The notes below the pieces were generated by a model. That model was given only the letters and a program-made list of their open reading frames with translations. It had not been told where the DNA came from and made no database searches. The position numbers and the translations under genes were made by a program. This document shows positions 53,444-62,118 of a DNA stretch of 64,000 nucleotides, piece by piece (the stretch's first letter is position 1; each line of letters begins with the position of its first letter). The stretch comes from Micavibrio sp. (GTDB lineage Bacteria > Pseudomonadota > Alphaproteobacteria > Micavibrionales > Micavibrionaceae), in contig BQJE01000003.1 of assembly GCA_021604545.1 (NCBI GenBank), positions 62,001-126,000 of the forward strand. The letters run 5' to 3'.

Positions 53444-54319
53444 TTAGACGGTGATTTTGGCGAGATCCTGCCATTCCTTAGCAAAAACCTCGCGAGTCGG
53501 CAGGTACAGCCCCTGTACATATTGAATATCAGGGAAATTTTTATGAATTTGCTGCGCATGCTCAGTCGTCTTTACGCCTTCCGCCACAATCACCGCGCCG
53601 GGCAACAGGGACCGGATAAACGACATCACCTGCCCCAGCGATGTCGGCTCTTCCGGGTCGGCGCACACGCTATGCCGGTCAATCTTGATGTAATCGGCCA
53701 TCTCTGCAAATTCCGACAGCCGCATCACATCCTTCATCGACAGTCCGACATCATCAATTGCAAATCCACCACCAAAGGTACGGAACAGCTCGAGCACATG
53801 CGGGCTCATCACTTCCGAGGTGCTTTCATGAATCTCGGCGATGATACGCTCCGGTCCGCCGGGCTTCAGCCCCGCATCCTCCAGACCTTTCAGCGCCGTC
53901 TTGATAAACTTTGATGAATGCAAAGACTTGGCGGAGATATTAATCGTCACTTGCGCCTCGTCGTCCTGCCCGAATTGCCACAACCCGCACAAAAACAAAA
54001 TCAGATCAATCTCCGCCGTTAAACCGTTATCATAAAACGCCATGATCATCGGATAGGGTGGCAGCGCTTCACCGCTTTCATCATTCAGACGCAGCAAATA
54101 CTCACCCGGCGATAAAACATTCCCATGCCCGGCCAGCGGATGCCACGGCTCAACACCAAAAATCATATCCTTGTTATGAATCGCACGGTCAAGAGATTCG
54201 AGACCACTCAGCGCATAGATAAATTTATTTTTTTGTTCGATGTCCTTAGCACCGTCACGAAGCGTAATGATTTCCTTTTGAAGATTGTCCACTTCCTGCC
54301 GGAGATCAACGCTGGGCAT
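53444..54319 (-). CDS. EAL-domain protein with altered signature
   Basis: EAL domains hydrolyse cyclic di-GMP or, when degenerate, sense it. Counting from ATG 54319, the signature is EPW (E57-P58-W59) instead of EAL. Likely metal and catalytic residues remain: N127 (INISAKS), E162 (AEIHES), D189-D190 (IDDVG), K212 (IKIDR) and E247 (VAEGVK). An N-terminal helix (8-35) looks coiled-coil. It starts 2 nt after the heparinase stop, so the two are cotranscribed. Activity is uncertain. Confidence 0.82.
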   Translation of the reverse strand: MPSVDLRQEVDNLQKEIITLRDGAKDIEQKNKFIYALSGLESLDRAIHNKDMIFGVEPWHPLAGHGNVLSPGEYLLRLNDESGEALPPYPMIMAFYDNGLTAEIDLILFLCGLWQFGQDDEAQVTINISAKSLHSSKFIKTALKGLEDAGLKPGGPERIIAEIHESTSEVMSPHVLELFRTFGGGFAIDDVGLSMKDVMRLSEFAEMADYIKIDRHSVCADPEEPTSLGQVMSFIRSLLPGAVIVAEGVKTTEHAQQIHKNFPDIQYVQGLYLPTREVFAKEWQDLAKITV

Positions 54320-54321
54320 TT

Positions 54322-56001
54322 TTACGTACCTTCTCTTTGCAATGCCCATTTAACGCGGGCGCAATCCTGTTCCATCTGGCCGTAAATCACCAGCTGCTTG
54401 GTTTTGCGCGGGCGGCTGCCCTCACCCAGATAAATACTGTCCTCCAGTGCGAGCGCGCCGCTACCATGACGGAAGCGCCAGCCAACTCCACCCGGCATAC
54501 GCAGCAACGCCTCCTCGCCATCGCGAATAAGCGAAACCTGCACACGCGGATGAATGTGAAACCGCATGGCAATTTCCTGTGGCTTCGCAATACCGGTAAA
54601 GCAGCTAAAACTATCCTCGCCGCGCAAATCGCATCCCTTCTCGGTCAGGAACAAACGCCGCCCATGGGTGATACCATTCAGCGGTACATAACCATCATGC
54701 GAAGCCTCAAGCAGCGATGATTTTTTTGAATCTTCACGCACGGTGATAATGTTTCTAACTTTGCGCCCCAAATGACCACCTTCACGAATCTCACAGGAAT
54801 TCCGGTAGTCAATTGTTGCGGTGTTATGCGCTGACGTCGCGCGCAAGGCTTCATGCCATTCATCCGATGTGGGATGCACGCCGCAATTCACAAATAATCT
54901 TTCCTTGCCGTAGGAAAACTCAAACGCCAGCGGTGCCGCGTGCGCCTTCTCATCATACGGCCAGTCCGGCGCCTTGCCGGTATCCATGAGAATCAAACTC
55001 CGTCCCTGAGCGATACGCTCATACCCCGTACATGGCAGGGATTGCAACGCCTTACCGCGTGCATTAGCCTGCGCCAGCACGCTATCGATATAAGCAACAT
55101 TTCCTTCCTGCGTACCGTTGAACAGCGCAAAACCTTTATCGGCATAACGGAAAAACCGCACAGCCGGACCCATCTTATCAATCGCATGCTGGATTTTATC
55201 AAACGCCGGATAGCCGCCCGCCATCAAAGCCGTGCGCACGTCCAAAAATATTTGCAACGCCTCTAGCAACTGCGAAGGAGATCGCGACACATGCCCACCA
55301 TCGCCAAGAATTTGCTTTGCTATCTCGCGCTCAAAAATACTCAAAGCCTGCTCGATCCAGCTCTCACGCCCCTCAAACGCCAACCCGGCATAGAGCAAGC
55401 CTTTCGCACCATGCAACAACTCCACCCCATGTAAATCACCGGGCAGACTGCGCGCCAGATGCCGCGATTGCCGCATCAGCGAGTCAAAAAAGTCATCCTG
55501 AAATTCATCACTCGCACTATCGGCGAAACAATCATAATGCGAAATCCACATCGCGACCCGCCGCGCTGTAATGTCGGGCCGCCACGCCATTTTATGCCAG
55601 CTGCGATAATGATCCATCCAGCTCGCCATCAATTCGCGCCCCTGACGCCTTGCCGCTTCACCGCCCAGGCTCCGCAAGTCACGCAACCATTCAAAGCCAT
55701 GCATATGCTCCAGCCAAACCTCGCTCACCTCAAACGGTTCCCAACAATGATGATGTTCGAGTTGTTCTCCATCAATGGAAAAAGCACCACTTGCCGCGCC
55801 GAAGCCGCCCGACGAAGTAGAAGGGGGCGAAGGCGGGTCGCAAAGCCACCGCCCACGCTCGGCATCGCCCGGCCACGGATCAACCGGCTTGACGACAAGG
55901 CGCTCCGGCACGCTGCCGCGCAAAGACCAGTTATATAAAAAACTACTGTATGTGAACTGACCGGCGGCAGATTTAATCTGGTTGATCATTCGAAATGGCA
56001 T
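54322..56001 (-). CDS. Heparinase II/III-family protein
   Basis: Predicted polysaccharide lyase fold: an N-terminal helical toroid (residues about 90-310, with ARRVAMWISHYDCF and LLHGAKGLLYAGLAF) and a C-terminal beta-sandwich with FVNCGVHPTSDEWHEALRAT then SAHNTATIDYRNSCEI. This alphaproteobacterial family often sits by rsmB and purH and has no proven substrate. A Pro/Ser/Gly stretch near residue 58 (PPSPPSTSSGGFG) replaces the usual compact segment. It follows rpe by 2 nt and precedes the EAL gene. 559 residues. Confidence 0.88.
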   Translation of the reverse strand: MPFRMINQIKSAAGQFTYSSFLYNWSLRGSVPERLVVKPVDPWPGDAERGRWLCDPPSPPSTSSGGFGAASGAFSIDGEQLEHHHCWEPFEVSEVWLEHMHGFEWLRDLRSLGGEAARRQGRELMASWMDHYRSWHKMAWRPDITARRVAMWISHYDCFADSASDEFQDDFFDSLMRQSRHLARSLPGDLHGVELLHGAKGLLYAGLAFEGRESWIEQALSIFEREIAKQILGDGGHVSRSPSQLLEALQIFLDVRTALMAGGYPAFDKIQHAIDKMGPAVRFFRYADKGFALFNGTQEGNVAYIDSVLAQANARGKALQSLPCTGYERIAQGRSLILMDTGKAPDWPYDEKAHAAPLAFEFSYGKERLFVNCGVHPTSDEWHEALRATSAHNTATIDYRNSCEIREGGHLGRKVRNIITVREDSKKSSLLEASHDGYVPLNGITHGRRLFLTEKGCDLRGEDSFSCFTGIAKPQEIAMRFHIHPRVQVSLIRDGEEALLRMPGGVGWRFRHGSGALALEDSIYLGEGSRPRKTKQLVIYGQMEQDCARVKWALQREGT

Positions 56002-56003
56002 AG

Positions 56004-56678
56004 CTACCCTCTGAGCGCTAAAATATTTTCGGCGTATTTCTCCGGCCCGTCTTTGAACACCGATGTACCGGCGACCAAAAGATTTGCGCCGGCCTCAATG
56101 CACATCTTCGCGGTCTCGGGCGTCACGCCACCATCGACTTCGAGATCAATATCGCGCCCTTCTTTGTCAATCATGGCGCGCGCCGCAGCGATCTTGTCCA
56201 TCAAAGGAATAAAGCTCTGCCCGCCAAAGCCGGGATTGACCGTCATGATCAAAATCAAATCAACCATGTCCATGACATGCGCAATCGATTCAATCGGCGT
56301 TGCGGGGTTCAGCGACACACCCGCTTTCACACCGGCGGCTTTGATCGCCTGCAATGTGCGATGAATATGCGGGCCCGCTTCGACATGGGCGGTGATAATG
56401 TCCGATCCGGCCGCCACAAAATCCTCGATCAGCGGATCAACCGGCGCAATCATCAAATGCACATCAAAGATTTTCTTCGTGGTTTTGCGCAGGGATTTCA
56501 CCACCGGCGCACCAAAGGTCAGGTTCGGCACGAAATGCCCGTCCATCACATCGATATGAATGTAATCGGCCCCGGCCGCGTCAATCGCCTTGACCTCATC
56601 CCCCAAAATGGAGAAATCGGCCGATAAAATCGACGGAGCGATACGTATTTGTTGGTCTTTGGAGCTATTTTCAGACAT
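56004..56678 (-). CDS. rpe: Ribulose-phosphate 3-epimerase
   Basis: Pentose-phosphate pathway TIM-barrel epimerase. It shows IAPSILSADFSILGDEV, HIDVMDGHFVPNLTFG with the metal His and Asp, MTVNPGFGGQ and LEVDGGVTPETA. 224 residues. First gene of rpe-heparinase-EAL, a tight unit with gaps of 2 nt each. Confidence 0.97.
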   Translation of the reverse strand: MSENSSKDQQIRIAPSILSADFSILGDEVKAIDAAGADYIHIDVMDGHFVPNLTFGAPVVKSLRKTTKKIFDVHLMIAPVDPLIEDFVAAGSDIITAHVEAGPHIHRTLQAIKAAGVKAGVSLNPATPIESIAHVMDMVDLILIMTVNPGFGGQSFIPLMDKIAAARAMIDKEGRDIDLEVDGGVTPETAKMCIEAGANLLVAGTSVFKDGPEKYAENILALRG

Positions 56679-56691
56679 GGCGGCGCACAGT

Positions 56692-56712
56692 TGTGGGTAA
56701 ACTTGTGAATAA
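56692..56712. other. Pair of DnaA-box-like 9-mers upstream of rpe
   Basis: TGTGAATAA (56704-56712) is the complement of TTATTCACA, an exact TTATNCACA match; TGTGGGTAA (56692-56700) is a one-mismatch neighbour 3 bp away. They lie just before rpe. A single pair may be chance or DnaA regulation. Confidence 0.3.
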
Positions 56713-56874
56713 GATAAAGTGTTATAGCTAAAGCTATATATAAGTTTTAGCAGAGTTTTTTGCCAATTGCACGGGGGAACTGTCTTTTAAAATTCCACGG
56801 CCTATACAAAAGCTTGCATTTTTTCTGGGTTTTATATACAAATCTTACAATACGGAAAATAAAGGTTTTAAATC

Positions 56875-58200
56875 ATGTCTGAAATTGAAGATTTAGAAGG
56901 AAAAATCAGATTCTACGAGGACCTCATCCCCCCTGTCTATCCGGATAAATTCCCGGAAGGTTTTACCCTGAACCCGACAGGCTGGGCTCTAACCCCTGAG
57001 GTTGTAAACAGGCCTGATATTCAGGCCCAATTTGAAGGCTCTGTGAAAACAATACGGCCCATCGGCACGATGGATGTCGAATTTATCGATAACCGCGTTA
57101 TTGCCGCCGCCAAAAGGGGGGAAATTGACCTTACTGAATACTATCCCTGTGGCATGCCTTGCTCAGGTTGTTTTTCTGAAGCTGCCATTGTTCGTGACCC
57201 CACCCTTCTTCTGACGTGGCAAGAAATGTTCGAAAAGGCCATTGACCCGGCGCGGAAAATTGGTCTGACCAGTGTTAAGTTTCTGGGCTGGGGCGAACTT
57301 TTACAGAATAGAGATTTGTTTGATATTCTTGATGCCTGTGAAGAACGGGGCCTTGAAGTGAGTGTTTTTACCAGAGCACAAGAATTGGGATCCGATCACC
57401 TAACCGAAATGCATTACGGACATCTGGGCATTACAACCGCAAGAGAACTCGTTCAAAGACTTTCGCAATATAGCACCCTACGTATTCTTTTTGGTTTTCA
57501 TTCCTTTGATGAAAAGCGGCAAAATAAAATTGTCAAATCAACGAAAGACCGTACTCGCGACTATTCTAAGAATGGTCTTATTTTTGTTGATAAAGGGGTA
57601 TCGGATTATATCGGCAAAAGAAACAGGGCGCTACAATATCTGGTTGAAGCCGGGTTTAATGACCCTGCAAAAGGCCAGAGATTGACTCTCACGGCTACTC
57701 CCACTGGTCTCGATCAAATTGATGAAATGCCAGACATATACGCTTGGGCAGCCAGAAGAAATATGCCGTTTATCATAGCCCCAACAATGGAATCCGGCGA
57801 GAAGGCACAGGGCCTTATGGTACGCGATACTAGGGTAGATCCTGAGCATGAAAAATTTATAGCCCTGTATACTGCTGTCTATCAAAGAGCACTGAAAGAA
57901 GGCATCCTGAGCAAAGAGCAGATAAAAGAGGCGGGCATTTCAGCTTATGCCGCCACAGCAGCCTGCAACCAAGTCGCTAATGGTCTTTTTGTACGCATAA
58001 ACGGCTTGGTTAAAATGTGTCCCGGCATATCAGAGGAAAACTCCACTTACGGTAATGTTCATAACCAGTCGATTGCGACCCTTTGGGCGACAAGCCCAAA
58101 TTACGAACTCGGCCGCAAGATGAACAACTGGTGTACGGCCAAAACAAACGGCATGCCAGTTTCCTCTCAGGAGGAAATTCATAGAAGGCTGGATCTTTAA
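56875..58200 (+). CDS. Radical SAM protein with SPASM-like C-terminal domain
   Basis: The 4Fe-4S/SAM motif is C92-x3-C96-x2-C99 in YYPCGMPCSGCFSE, later in the chain than usual, after a 90-residue N-terminal part. FLGWGELL corresponds to the SAM-binding GGE motif. The C-terminal part has C364, C382 and C420 with GLVKMCPG then YGNVHNQSIATLW, a SPASM/twitch-type auxiliary cluster region used by peptide-modifying and other radical SAM enzymes. 441 residues. It stands alone, with promoter cassette B and a short Cys-containing ORF directly after it. Substrate unknown. Confidence 0.85.
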   Translation: MSEIEDLEGKIRFYEDLIPPVYPDKFPEGFTLNPTGWALTPEVVNRPDIQAQFEGSVKTIRPIGTMDVEFIDNRVIAAAKRGEIDLTEYYPCGMPCSGCFSEAAIVRDPTLLLTWQEMFEKAIDPARKIGLTSVKFLGWGELLQNRDLFDILDACEERGLEVSVFTRAQELGSDHLTEMHYGHLGITTARELVQRLSQYSTLRILFGFHSFDEKRQNKIVKSTKDRTRDYSKNGLIFVDKGVSDYIGKRNRALQYLVEAGFNDPAKGQRLTLTATPTGLDQIDEMPDIYAWAARRNMPFIIAPTMESGEKAQGLMVRDTRVDPEHEKFIALYTAVYQRALKEGILSKEQIKEAGISAYAATAACNQVANGLFVRINGLVKMCPGISEENSTYGNVHNQSIATLWATSPNYELGRKMNNWCTAKTNGMPVSSQEEIHRRLDL

Positions 58201-58227
58201 TACCTTCGTGTCTTCGTGGTTAAAACC

Positions 58228-58259
58228 CTTGACAAAATAGGATATATTTCCTATAATAT
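58228..58259 (+). promoter_or_regulatory. Sigma70-type promoter with embedded inverted-repeat operator (cassette B)
   Basis: TTGACA (58229-58234), 17-bp spacer, TATAAT (58252-58257), with TAGGA-N6-TCCTA (58238-58253). One base differs from cassette A over 32 bp. It starts 27 nt after the radical SAM stop. ATG at 58264 lies 7 nt after the -10, where transcription itself should start. Confidence 0.8.
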
Positions 58260-58263
58260 TTGC

Positions 58264-58413
58264 ATGGAAAACGAGCCGAATAAGTCGCAAAAACACCCCA
58301 CACCCCGTTGCTCCGCGAAGCAAAAGCAAAGCTTTTGTTCGCATCTTCAAAACGAACAAGTCCCTTGGACTTGCTTCGAGGCAACCCTCCTGATTTTGAA
58401 TTATGTAAAATAA
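58264..58413 (+). CDS. Putative leaderless 49-residue Cys-containing peptide
   Basis: ORF from ATG 58264 to TAA at 58411-58413, with the start codon at the expected transcription start. The product starts MENEPNKSQKHPTPRC and holds three Cys. Its second half is encoded by a hairpin-rich stretch (58307-58385), so the frame may be accidental over a repeat. Another short frame (MESAEQKEGPWLRPLKQELT, ATG 58440) follows. Whether either is translated is open. Confidence 0.3.
   Translation: MENEPNKSQKHPTPRCSAKQKQSFCSHLQNEQVPWTCFEATLLILNYVK
58307..58385. repeat. Hairpin-rich palindromic element
   Basis: Nested inverted repeats: GTTGC..GAAGCAA against TTGCTTC..GCAAC at the ends, TTGTTCG (58335-58341) with CGAACAA (58353-58359), and AAGTCC-CTT-GGACTT (58358-58372). 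It shares AAAGCTTTTGTTCG with the groESL spacer. The form is that of a dispersed palindromic element. Confidence 0.5.
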
Positions 58414-58609
58414 TAAATGGATTGTGCAAATATGAAAATATGGAATCTGCGGAACAGAAAGAAGGACCATGGTTACGCCCGTTAAAACAAGAGCTTACCC
58501 TCTAATATGCGCCGGAAATTCAAAGAGGGGGAGCCCCTCCCCACAAAAATGAGGAACGAACTGACGAAGGCGAATAATGATTTTATATCAATGGTTTATA
58601 GGAGAGTTT

Positions 58610-59950
58610 CTAGCCAATCTTGGTTAATCGGGCCGCGTAAAATCCGTCCATCCCGCCATGCGGCGCCAGGTGAAACGGCAGAATCCGCAGATCGCCGTTT
58701 TCGTCAATCAGCTCGGCGTAATCGCCAATTTCGGACCCAGCAATTTTCACCCGCTGCAGATCGCCGCGCGCAGCCAGAATCCGTTCAATCTGCGCTTCGC
58801 CTTCGGCGCGTTGCAGTGAACATGTGCAATAAACCAGCACGCCGCCAACGCCCAAAATCTCCGCTGCATTATCAAGCAGTCGCGCCTGCACATCGATCAA
58901 ACTCTCCATATCCCGCGCAGTTTTCAGATGCAAAATATCCGGGTGGCGGCGGATGGTTCCCGTCGCTGTGCATGGCGCATCGAGCAAAATTCTTTGCGGC
59001 GCATCTGCGGCTTTCCACTGCGCGGCATCAACCGCAACAACGTCCACGCGCTCGCTCAAACCCAGCCGCTCCAGATTTTCTTCCAGCCGTTTCAACCGTT
59101 GCGCTGAGCGATCCAGCGCGGTTACCTGCGCGCCTAATGATGCCATCTGCGCCGTTTTTCCACCAGGCGCGGCGCACAGCTCAACCACATGCGCGCCTTC
59201 CAACGGTCCGAACAATTTCGCCGGCAACGCCGCCGCCGCATCCTGAACCCACCAGGCACCAGCATCAAAACCTTCCAGCTCATGCACCGCGCCACCGGCC
59301 GGTCTGCGCAATGTTCCCGTCGATAATTCCGATGCTTTCAATGCATTGCCCCAATACGCCTTTGTCTCTGCATCCTTCACCGTTATATCCAGCGGCGCTT
59401 CGGCCAGATTGGCGGTGGCAATTTCCGCCGCGAGACGCAAATCATAATCGGCAATCCAGGTCTTCAGCAGCCATTCCGGTGTGTTTATCCGCGCTTCATC
59501 CTGACGCGATACCAGCTCTTTATAGGTGCGTGTGATATTGCGCAAAACTGCGTTGGCAAAACCTTTCTGCCCTTCCATCCCGGCCATTTCAACAAGGCGA
59601 ACAGTGGTATCGACGGACGCATGGTCAGGCACTTCCATGAAAACGATTTGGGTCACGCCAAGGCGCAGGATGTTTGCCAGCGTATGGTTCTTAAGCGAAC
59701 CGGGCCGCTCGAGATTGCGTTCAATCAAATCGTCGACCTGGCCAAGACGCCTTAATGTTGTTGCCACCAACATGCGTACAAATCCGCGGTCGCGCTGCGG
59801 CAGCGTGCGGAACTTGTCGTTGCTTTCCAGCACCTGGTCCAGCGCCTGTTTTTGCACCAGCACAGCTTCGAGCAATGCGAGCGCGGCACGACGCGCCGCC
59901 ATGTTGTCAGTTGATACTGTCTTATCTTGGGAAAGCGCCTCGGCACTCAT
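58610..59950 (-). CDS. rsmB: 16S rRNA (cytosine-967-C5)-methyltransferase
   Basis: SAM-dependent m5C methyltransferase of 16S rRNA. An NusB-like N-terminal RNA-binding domain (LPQRDRGFVRMLVATTLRR) is followed by the methyltransferase: LCAAPGGKTAQMASLG, DAPCTATGTIRRHPD and YCTCSLQRAEGE with the two catalytic Cys. ATG 59950 (MSAEALSQDK) is chosen; it lies 1 nt after the chorismate mutase stop. 446 residues. Confidence 0.94.
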   Translation of the reverse strand: MSAEALSQDKTVSTDNMAARRAALALLEAVLVQKQALDQVLESNDKFRTLPQRDRGFVRMLVATTLRRLGQVDDLIERNLERPGSLKNHTLANILRLGVTQIVFMEVPDHASVDTTVRLVEMAGMEGQKGFANAVLRNITRTYKELVSRQDEARINTPEWLLKTWIADYDLRLAAEIATANLAEAPLDITVKDAETKAYWGNALKASELSTGTLRRPAGGAVHELEGFDAGAWWVQDAAAALPAKLFGPLEGAHVVELCAAPGGKTAQMASLGAQVTALDRSAQRLKRLEENLERLGLSERVDVVAVDAAQWKAADAPQRILLDAPCTATGTIRRHPDILHLKTARDMESLIDVQARLLDNAAEILGVGGVLVYCTCSLQRAEGEAQIERILAARGDLQRVKIAGSEIGDYAELIDENGDLRILPFHLAPHGGMDGFYAARLTKIG

Positions 59951-59951
59951 A

Positions 59952-60248
59952 TTACGATGCCTGTTTTTTTGCGCGAGCGGCAATGATGTCATCTTCAAGA
60001 TTGCAGCTGTGTTCAATCAACTGCGCATAAAGCCCGCGAATGAAATCCTCGTCCAACCCTTTTTCCGCCGCCATCTTCGCGGCATTTTCGCGCACCTCAT
60101 CCACCCGGTCGGGCAAAGTCGCAGCAATGCCATGCGTGGCCTTGAGCGCGCCAACCTCTTCAATCACGTCATAACGCTGACGCAGCAGTTCAATAATCTG
60201 CTCATCCAGTGCATTAATGCGTGCGCGGTAGGGTTTAAGTATTTCCAT
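59952..60248 (-). CDS. Chorismate mutase (AroQ type)
   Basis: Small all-helical mutase of aromatic amino acid synthesis (chorismate to prephenate). The N-terminal helix YRARINALDEQIIELLRQRY holds the active-site Arg, followed by the expected KATHGI segment and RVDEVRENAAKMAAEKGLD. 98 residues, as in the monofunctional AroQ class. Ends 1 nt before rsmB; it diverges from the DUF1674 gene. Confidence 0.9.
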   Translation of the reverse strand: MEILKPYRARINALDEQIIELLRQRYDVIEEVGALKATHGIAATLPDRVDEVRENAAKMAAEKGLDEDFIRGLYAQLIEHSCNLEDDIIAARAKKQAS

Positions 60249-60277
60249 CCTGTTCCTTTTGCCTTAAATATAGAGAG

Positions 60278-60460
60278 ATGAGCAAGCAAAAACCAAGCCC
60301 CAAACAGCCAAAACCCCAGAAACCCCCTAAAAAGACTGAGGGTAAAAAGCCGCCTCAAAAGAAATTAGCCAAGGAATACGGGGGTTTCGAGAGCAAAAAA
60401 CTCCCCGAACCGACGCGTTATGGTGACTGGGAAGTTGGCGGCAGATGTAGCGATTTTTGA
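60278..60460 (+). CDS. DUF1674 protein (succinate dehydrogenase assembly factor 4-like)
   Basis: A 60-residue product with a Lys/Pro-rich head (KPSPKQPKPQKPPKKTEGK) and the conserved DUF1674 end PEPTRYGDWEVGGRCSDF. The family includes mitochondrial SDHAF4, which helps flavinylated SdhA. The usual sdh genes are not nearby. Convergent with xthA, 18 nt apart. Confidence 0.88.
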   Translation: MSKQKPSPKQPKPQKPPKKTEGKKPPQKKLAKEYGGFESKKLPEPTRYGDWEVGGRCSDF

Positions 60461-60478
60461 CCTGCAACTTGGCCAATC

Positions 60479-61267
60479 CTACATATCGATATCAATAATA
60501 ACCGGCACGTGGTCGGATGGTTTTTCCCAGTCGCGTGCTTCGGTCAAAATAGTCTGCGATTTCAGACCTTTCTTTAAAGGCTGCGTTACCCAGATATGAT
60601 CAAGCCGCCGCCCGCGATTTGATTTTTTCCAGTCACGATTACGATAAGACCACCATGTGTAACATTTCTCGTCTTCGGGCACGAAATGCCGCGCCGTATC
60701 AACCCAATCTAGAGATTTGCGCATGCGGCCAAGCTTTTCAACTTCGACCGGCGTATGCGACACAACTTTCAAAAGCTGTTTGTGTGACCAGACATCCTGC
60801 TCATGCGGCGCAATATTAAAATCACCAAGCGCGACCAGATTGTCATTGGCCGTGTAAGTTTTTTTAAACCACTTCGCCATCTCATCGACAAAAGCCAGCT
60901 TATGCGCAAATTTATCATTAATCTCCGGGTCAGGCTCGTCACCACCAGCAGGGATATAAAGATTATGCAGCTCGAATTTAGGGAATTTCACAGCGATATG
61001 GCGGCAATCCTCGCGCCCGACGCGGTGATGAATATCAGTAGCCTTGAAAGGCTTGCGTGATAAAATCGCCAGACCATTATAGCCTTTCATCCCGTGGATA
61101 TGGACGTGTTTATAACCTGCATCAAGCACGTCCTGCATCGGGAATTTTTCATCCGGCGTTTTGGTTTCCTGCAAACAGATAACATCGGGCTCCTGCTCCT
61201 TCATCAAGCGCAGAACATGATTTATTCGCAAACGAACGGAGTTAATATTCCAGGTAAGAATTTTCAT
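60479..61267 (-). CDS. xthA: Exodeoxyribonuclease III
   Basis: AP endonuclease/3' exonuclease of base-excision repair. It has LTWNINSVRLRINHVL, the metal site ICLQETKTPDEKF, YNGLAILSRKP, ALGDFNIAPHEQDVW and the C-terminal RRLDHIWVTQPL and SDHVPVIIDIDM, all ExoIII landmarks. 262 residues. Confidence 0.97.
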   Translation of the reverse strand: MKILTWNINSVRLRINHVLRLMKEQEPDVICLQETKTPDEKFPMQDVLDAGYKHVHIHGMKGYNGLAILSRKPFKATDIHHRVGREDCRHIAVKFPKFELHNLYIPAGGDEPDPEINDKFAHKLAFVDEMAKWFKKTYTANDNLVALGDFNIAPHEQDVWSHKQLLKVVSHTPVEVEKLGRMRKSLDWVDTARHFVPEDEKCYTWWSYRNRDWKKSNRGRRLDHIWVTQPLKKGLKSQTILTEARDWEKPSDHVPVIIDIDM

Positions 61268-61271
61268 TTTA

Positions 61272-61763
61272 TCATTGAACCGGAATCAATTCTATTTCTG
61301 GATTCCACCAATCAAGAACTTCACCACAATATGTTTTATTGAACCATAAGCCCATGCTGTTTACCCTATGAGCTGCAAAGTTTTGACGTATATATAAATC
61401 AAGCACTTTAGGCTCTTCATCGTTATAACCACTCACGATGACTTCATCATCACCTATAAGCTTAAATTCCATACCCACCCATACATACTTTGTAGTTTTA
61501 GGAACCTTTCCGTCATAACCTGTAACCTCTCCCGCCTCAAAATAAAGTGAGTACTCTTCTCCAGTATTTTTCTTCACTCTACAAATTTGTGCATATTTAT
61601 GTTCTTCATTTACAGCAAAAATAGGGTTGTCTATAATATCCTGTAAATCTTCAAGTCTTTTAGCGCCAAAGGCTCCCAAAAATACTTTTTTCGGAAATAT
61701 CCATTCTGCTGGCAAAGAACAACGATTGGCAATTTCTGTCAGACTTTTATCAGTATCACGCAT
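61272..61763 (-). CDS. Protein of unknown function in the recR position
   Basis: A 163-residue AT-rich product. No motif, signal or membrane segment. A beta-rich middle (VWVGMEFKLIGDDEVIVSGYND) and several Cys are visible. It sits between ybaB and xthA, where recR follows ybaB in many bacteria; it shows no RecR zinc finger or TOPRIM motif, so it is not recR. Function unknown. Confidence 0.55.
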   Translation of the reverse strand: MRDTDKSLTEIANRCSLPAEWIFPKKVFLGAFGAKRLEDLQDIIDNPIFAVNEEHKYAQICRVKKNTGEEYSLYFEAGEVTGYDGKVPKTTKYVWVGMEFKLIGDDEVIVSGYNDEEPKVLDLYIRQNFAAHRVNSMGLWFNKTYCGEVLDWWNPEIELIPVQ

Positions 61764-61784
61764 TGGCTTACTCAGTCTCTAAAG

Positions 61785-62111
61785 TTACATCCCCGGCAAT
61801 TGCGTGCCTTCGGGCAGGCCGAGCTCTTCCATCATTGCCTGGGTTTCGGTTTTGATGCGCTCATCCTTGGCGGTGTTGGCGTTGTTTACCGCAGCAACAA
61901 TTAGATCTTCCAGTGTCTCCGCATCATCAGGCACGATAATCGACGGATCGATCTTGATGCTTTTGACCATACCGCTACAAGCCATGACAACCTTAACCAT
62001 GCCACCGCCGGATTCAGATTCAACATTAACCTCGGCCAGCTTTTCCTGCATTTCCTGAATCTTGAATTGCATTTGCTGGGCTTGCTGCATCATTTTTTGA
62101 AAATTCATCAT
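61785..62111 (-). CDS. ybaB: Nucleoid-associated protein YbaB/EbfC
   Basis: DNA-binding dimer of the YbaB family: NFQKMMQQAQQMQFKIQEMQ helix, then the beta segment GGMVKVVMACSGMVKSIKID and helix with EDLIVAAVNNA. 108 residues. It lies 7 nt downstream of dnaX as in most bacteria, but recR is not next. Confidence 0.94.
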   Translation of the reverse strand: MMNFQKMMQQAQQMQFKIQEMQEKLAEVNVESESGGGMVKVVMACSGMVKSIKIDPSIIVPDDAETLEDLIVAAVNNANTAKDERIKTETQAMMEELGLPEGTQLPGM

Positions 62112-62118
62112 CGCTTAT

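Noticed and set aside
58507-59535. 342-codon plus-strand frame opposite rsmB
   Set aside because: It is antisense to the clearly conserved rsmB; its product is Arg/Pro/Ser/Ala-rich as expected for a shadow of a GC-rich gene.
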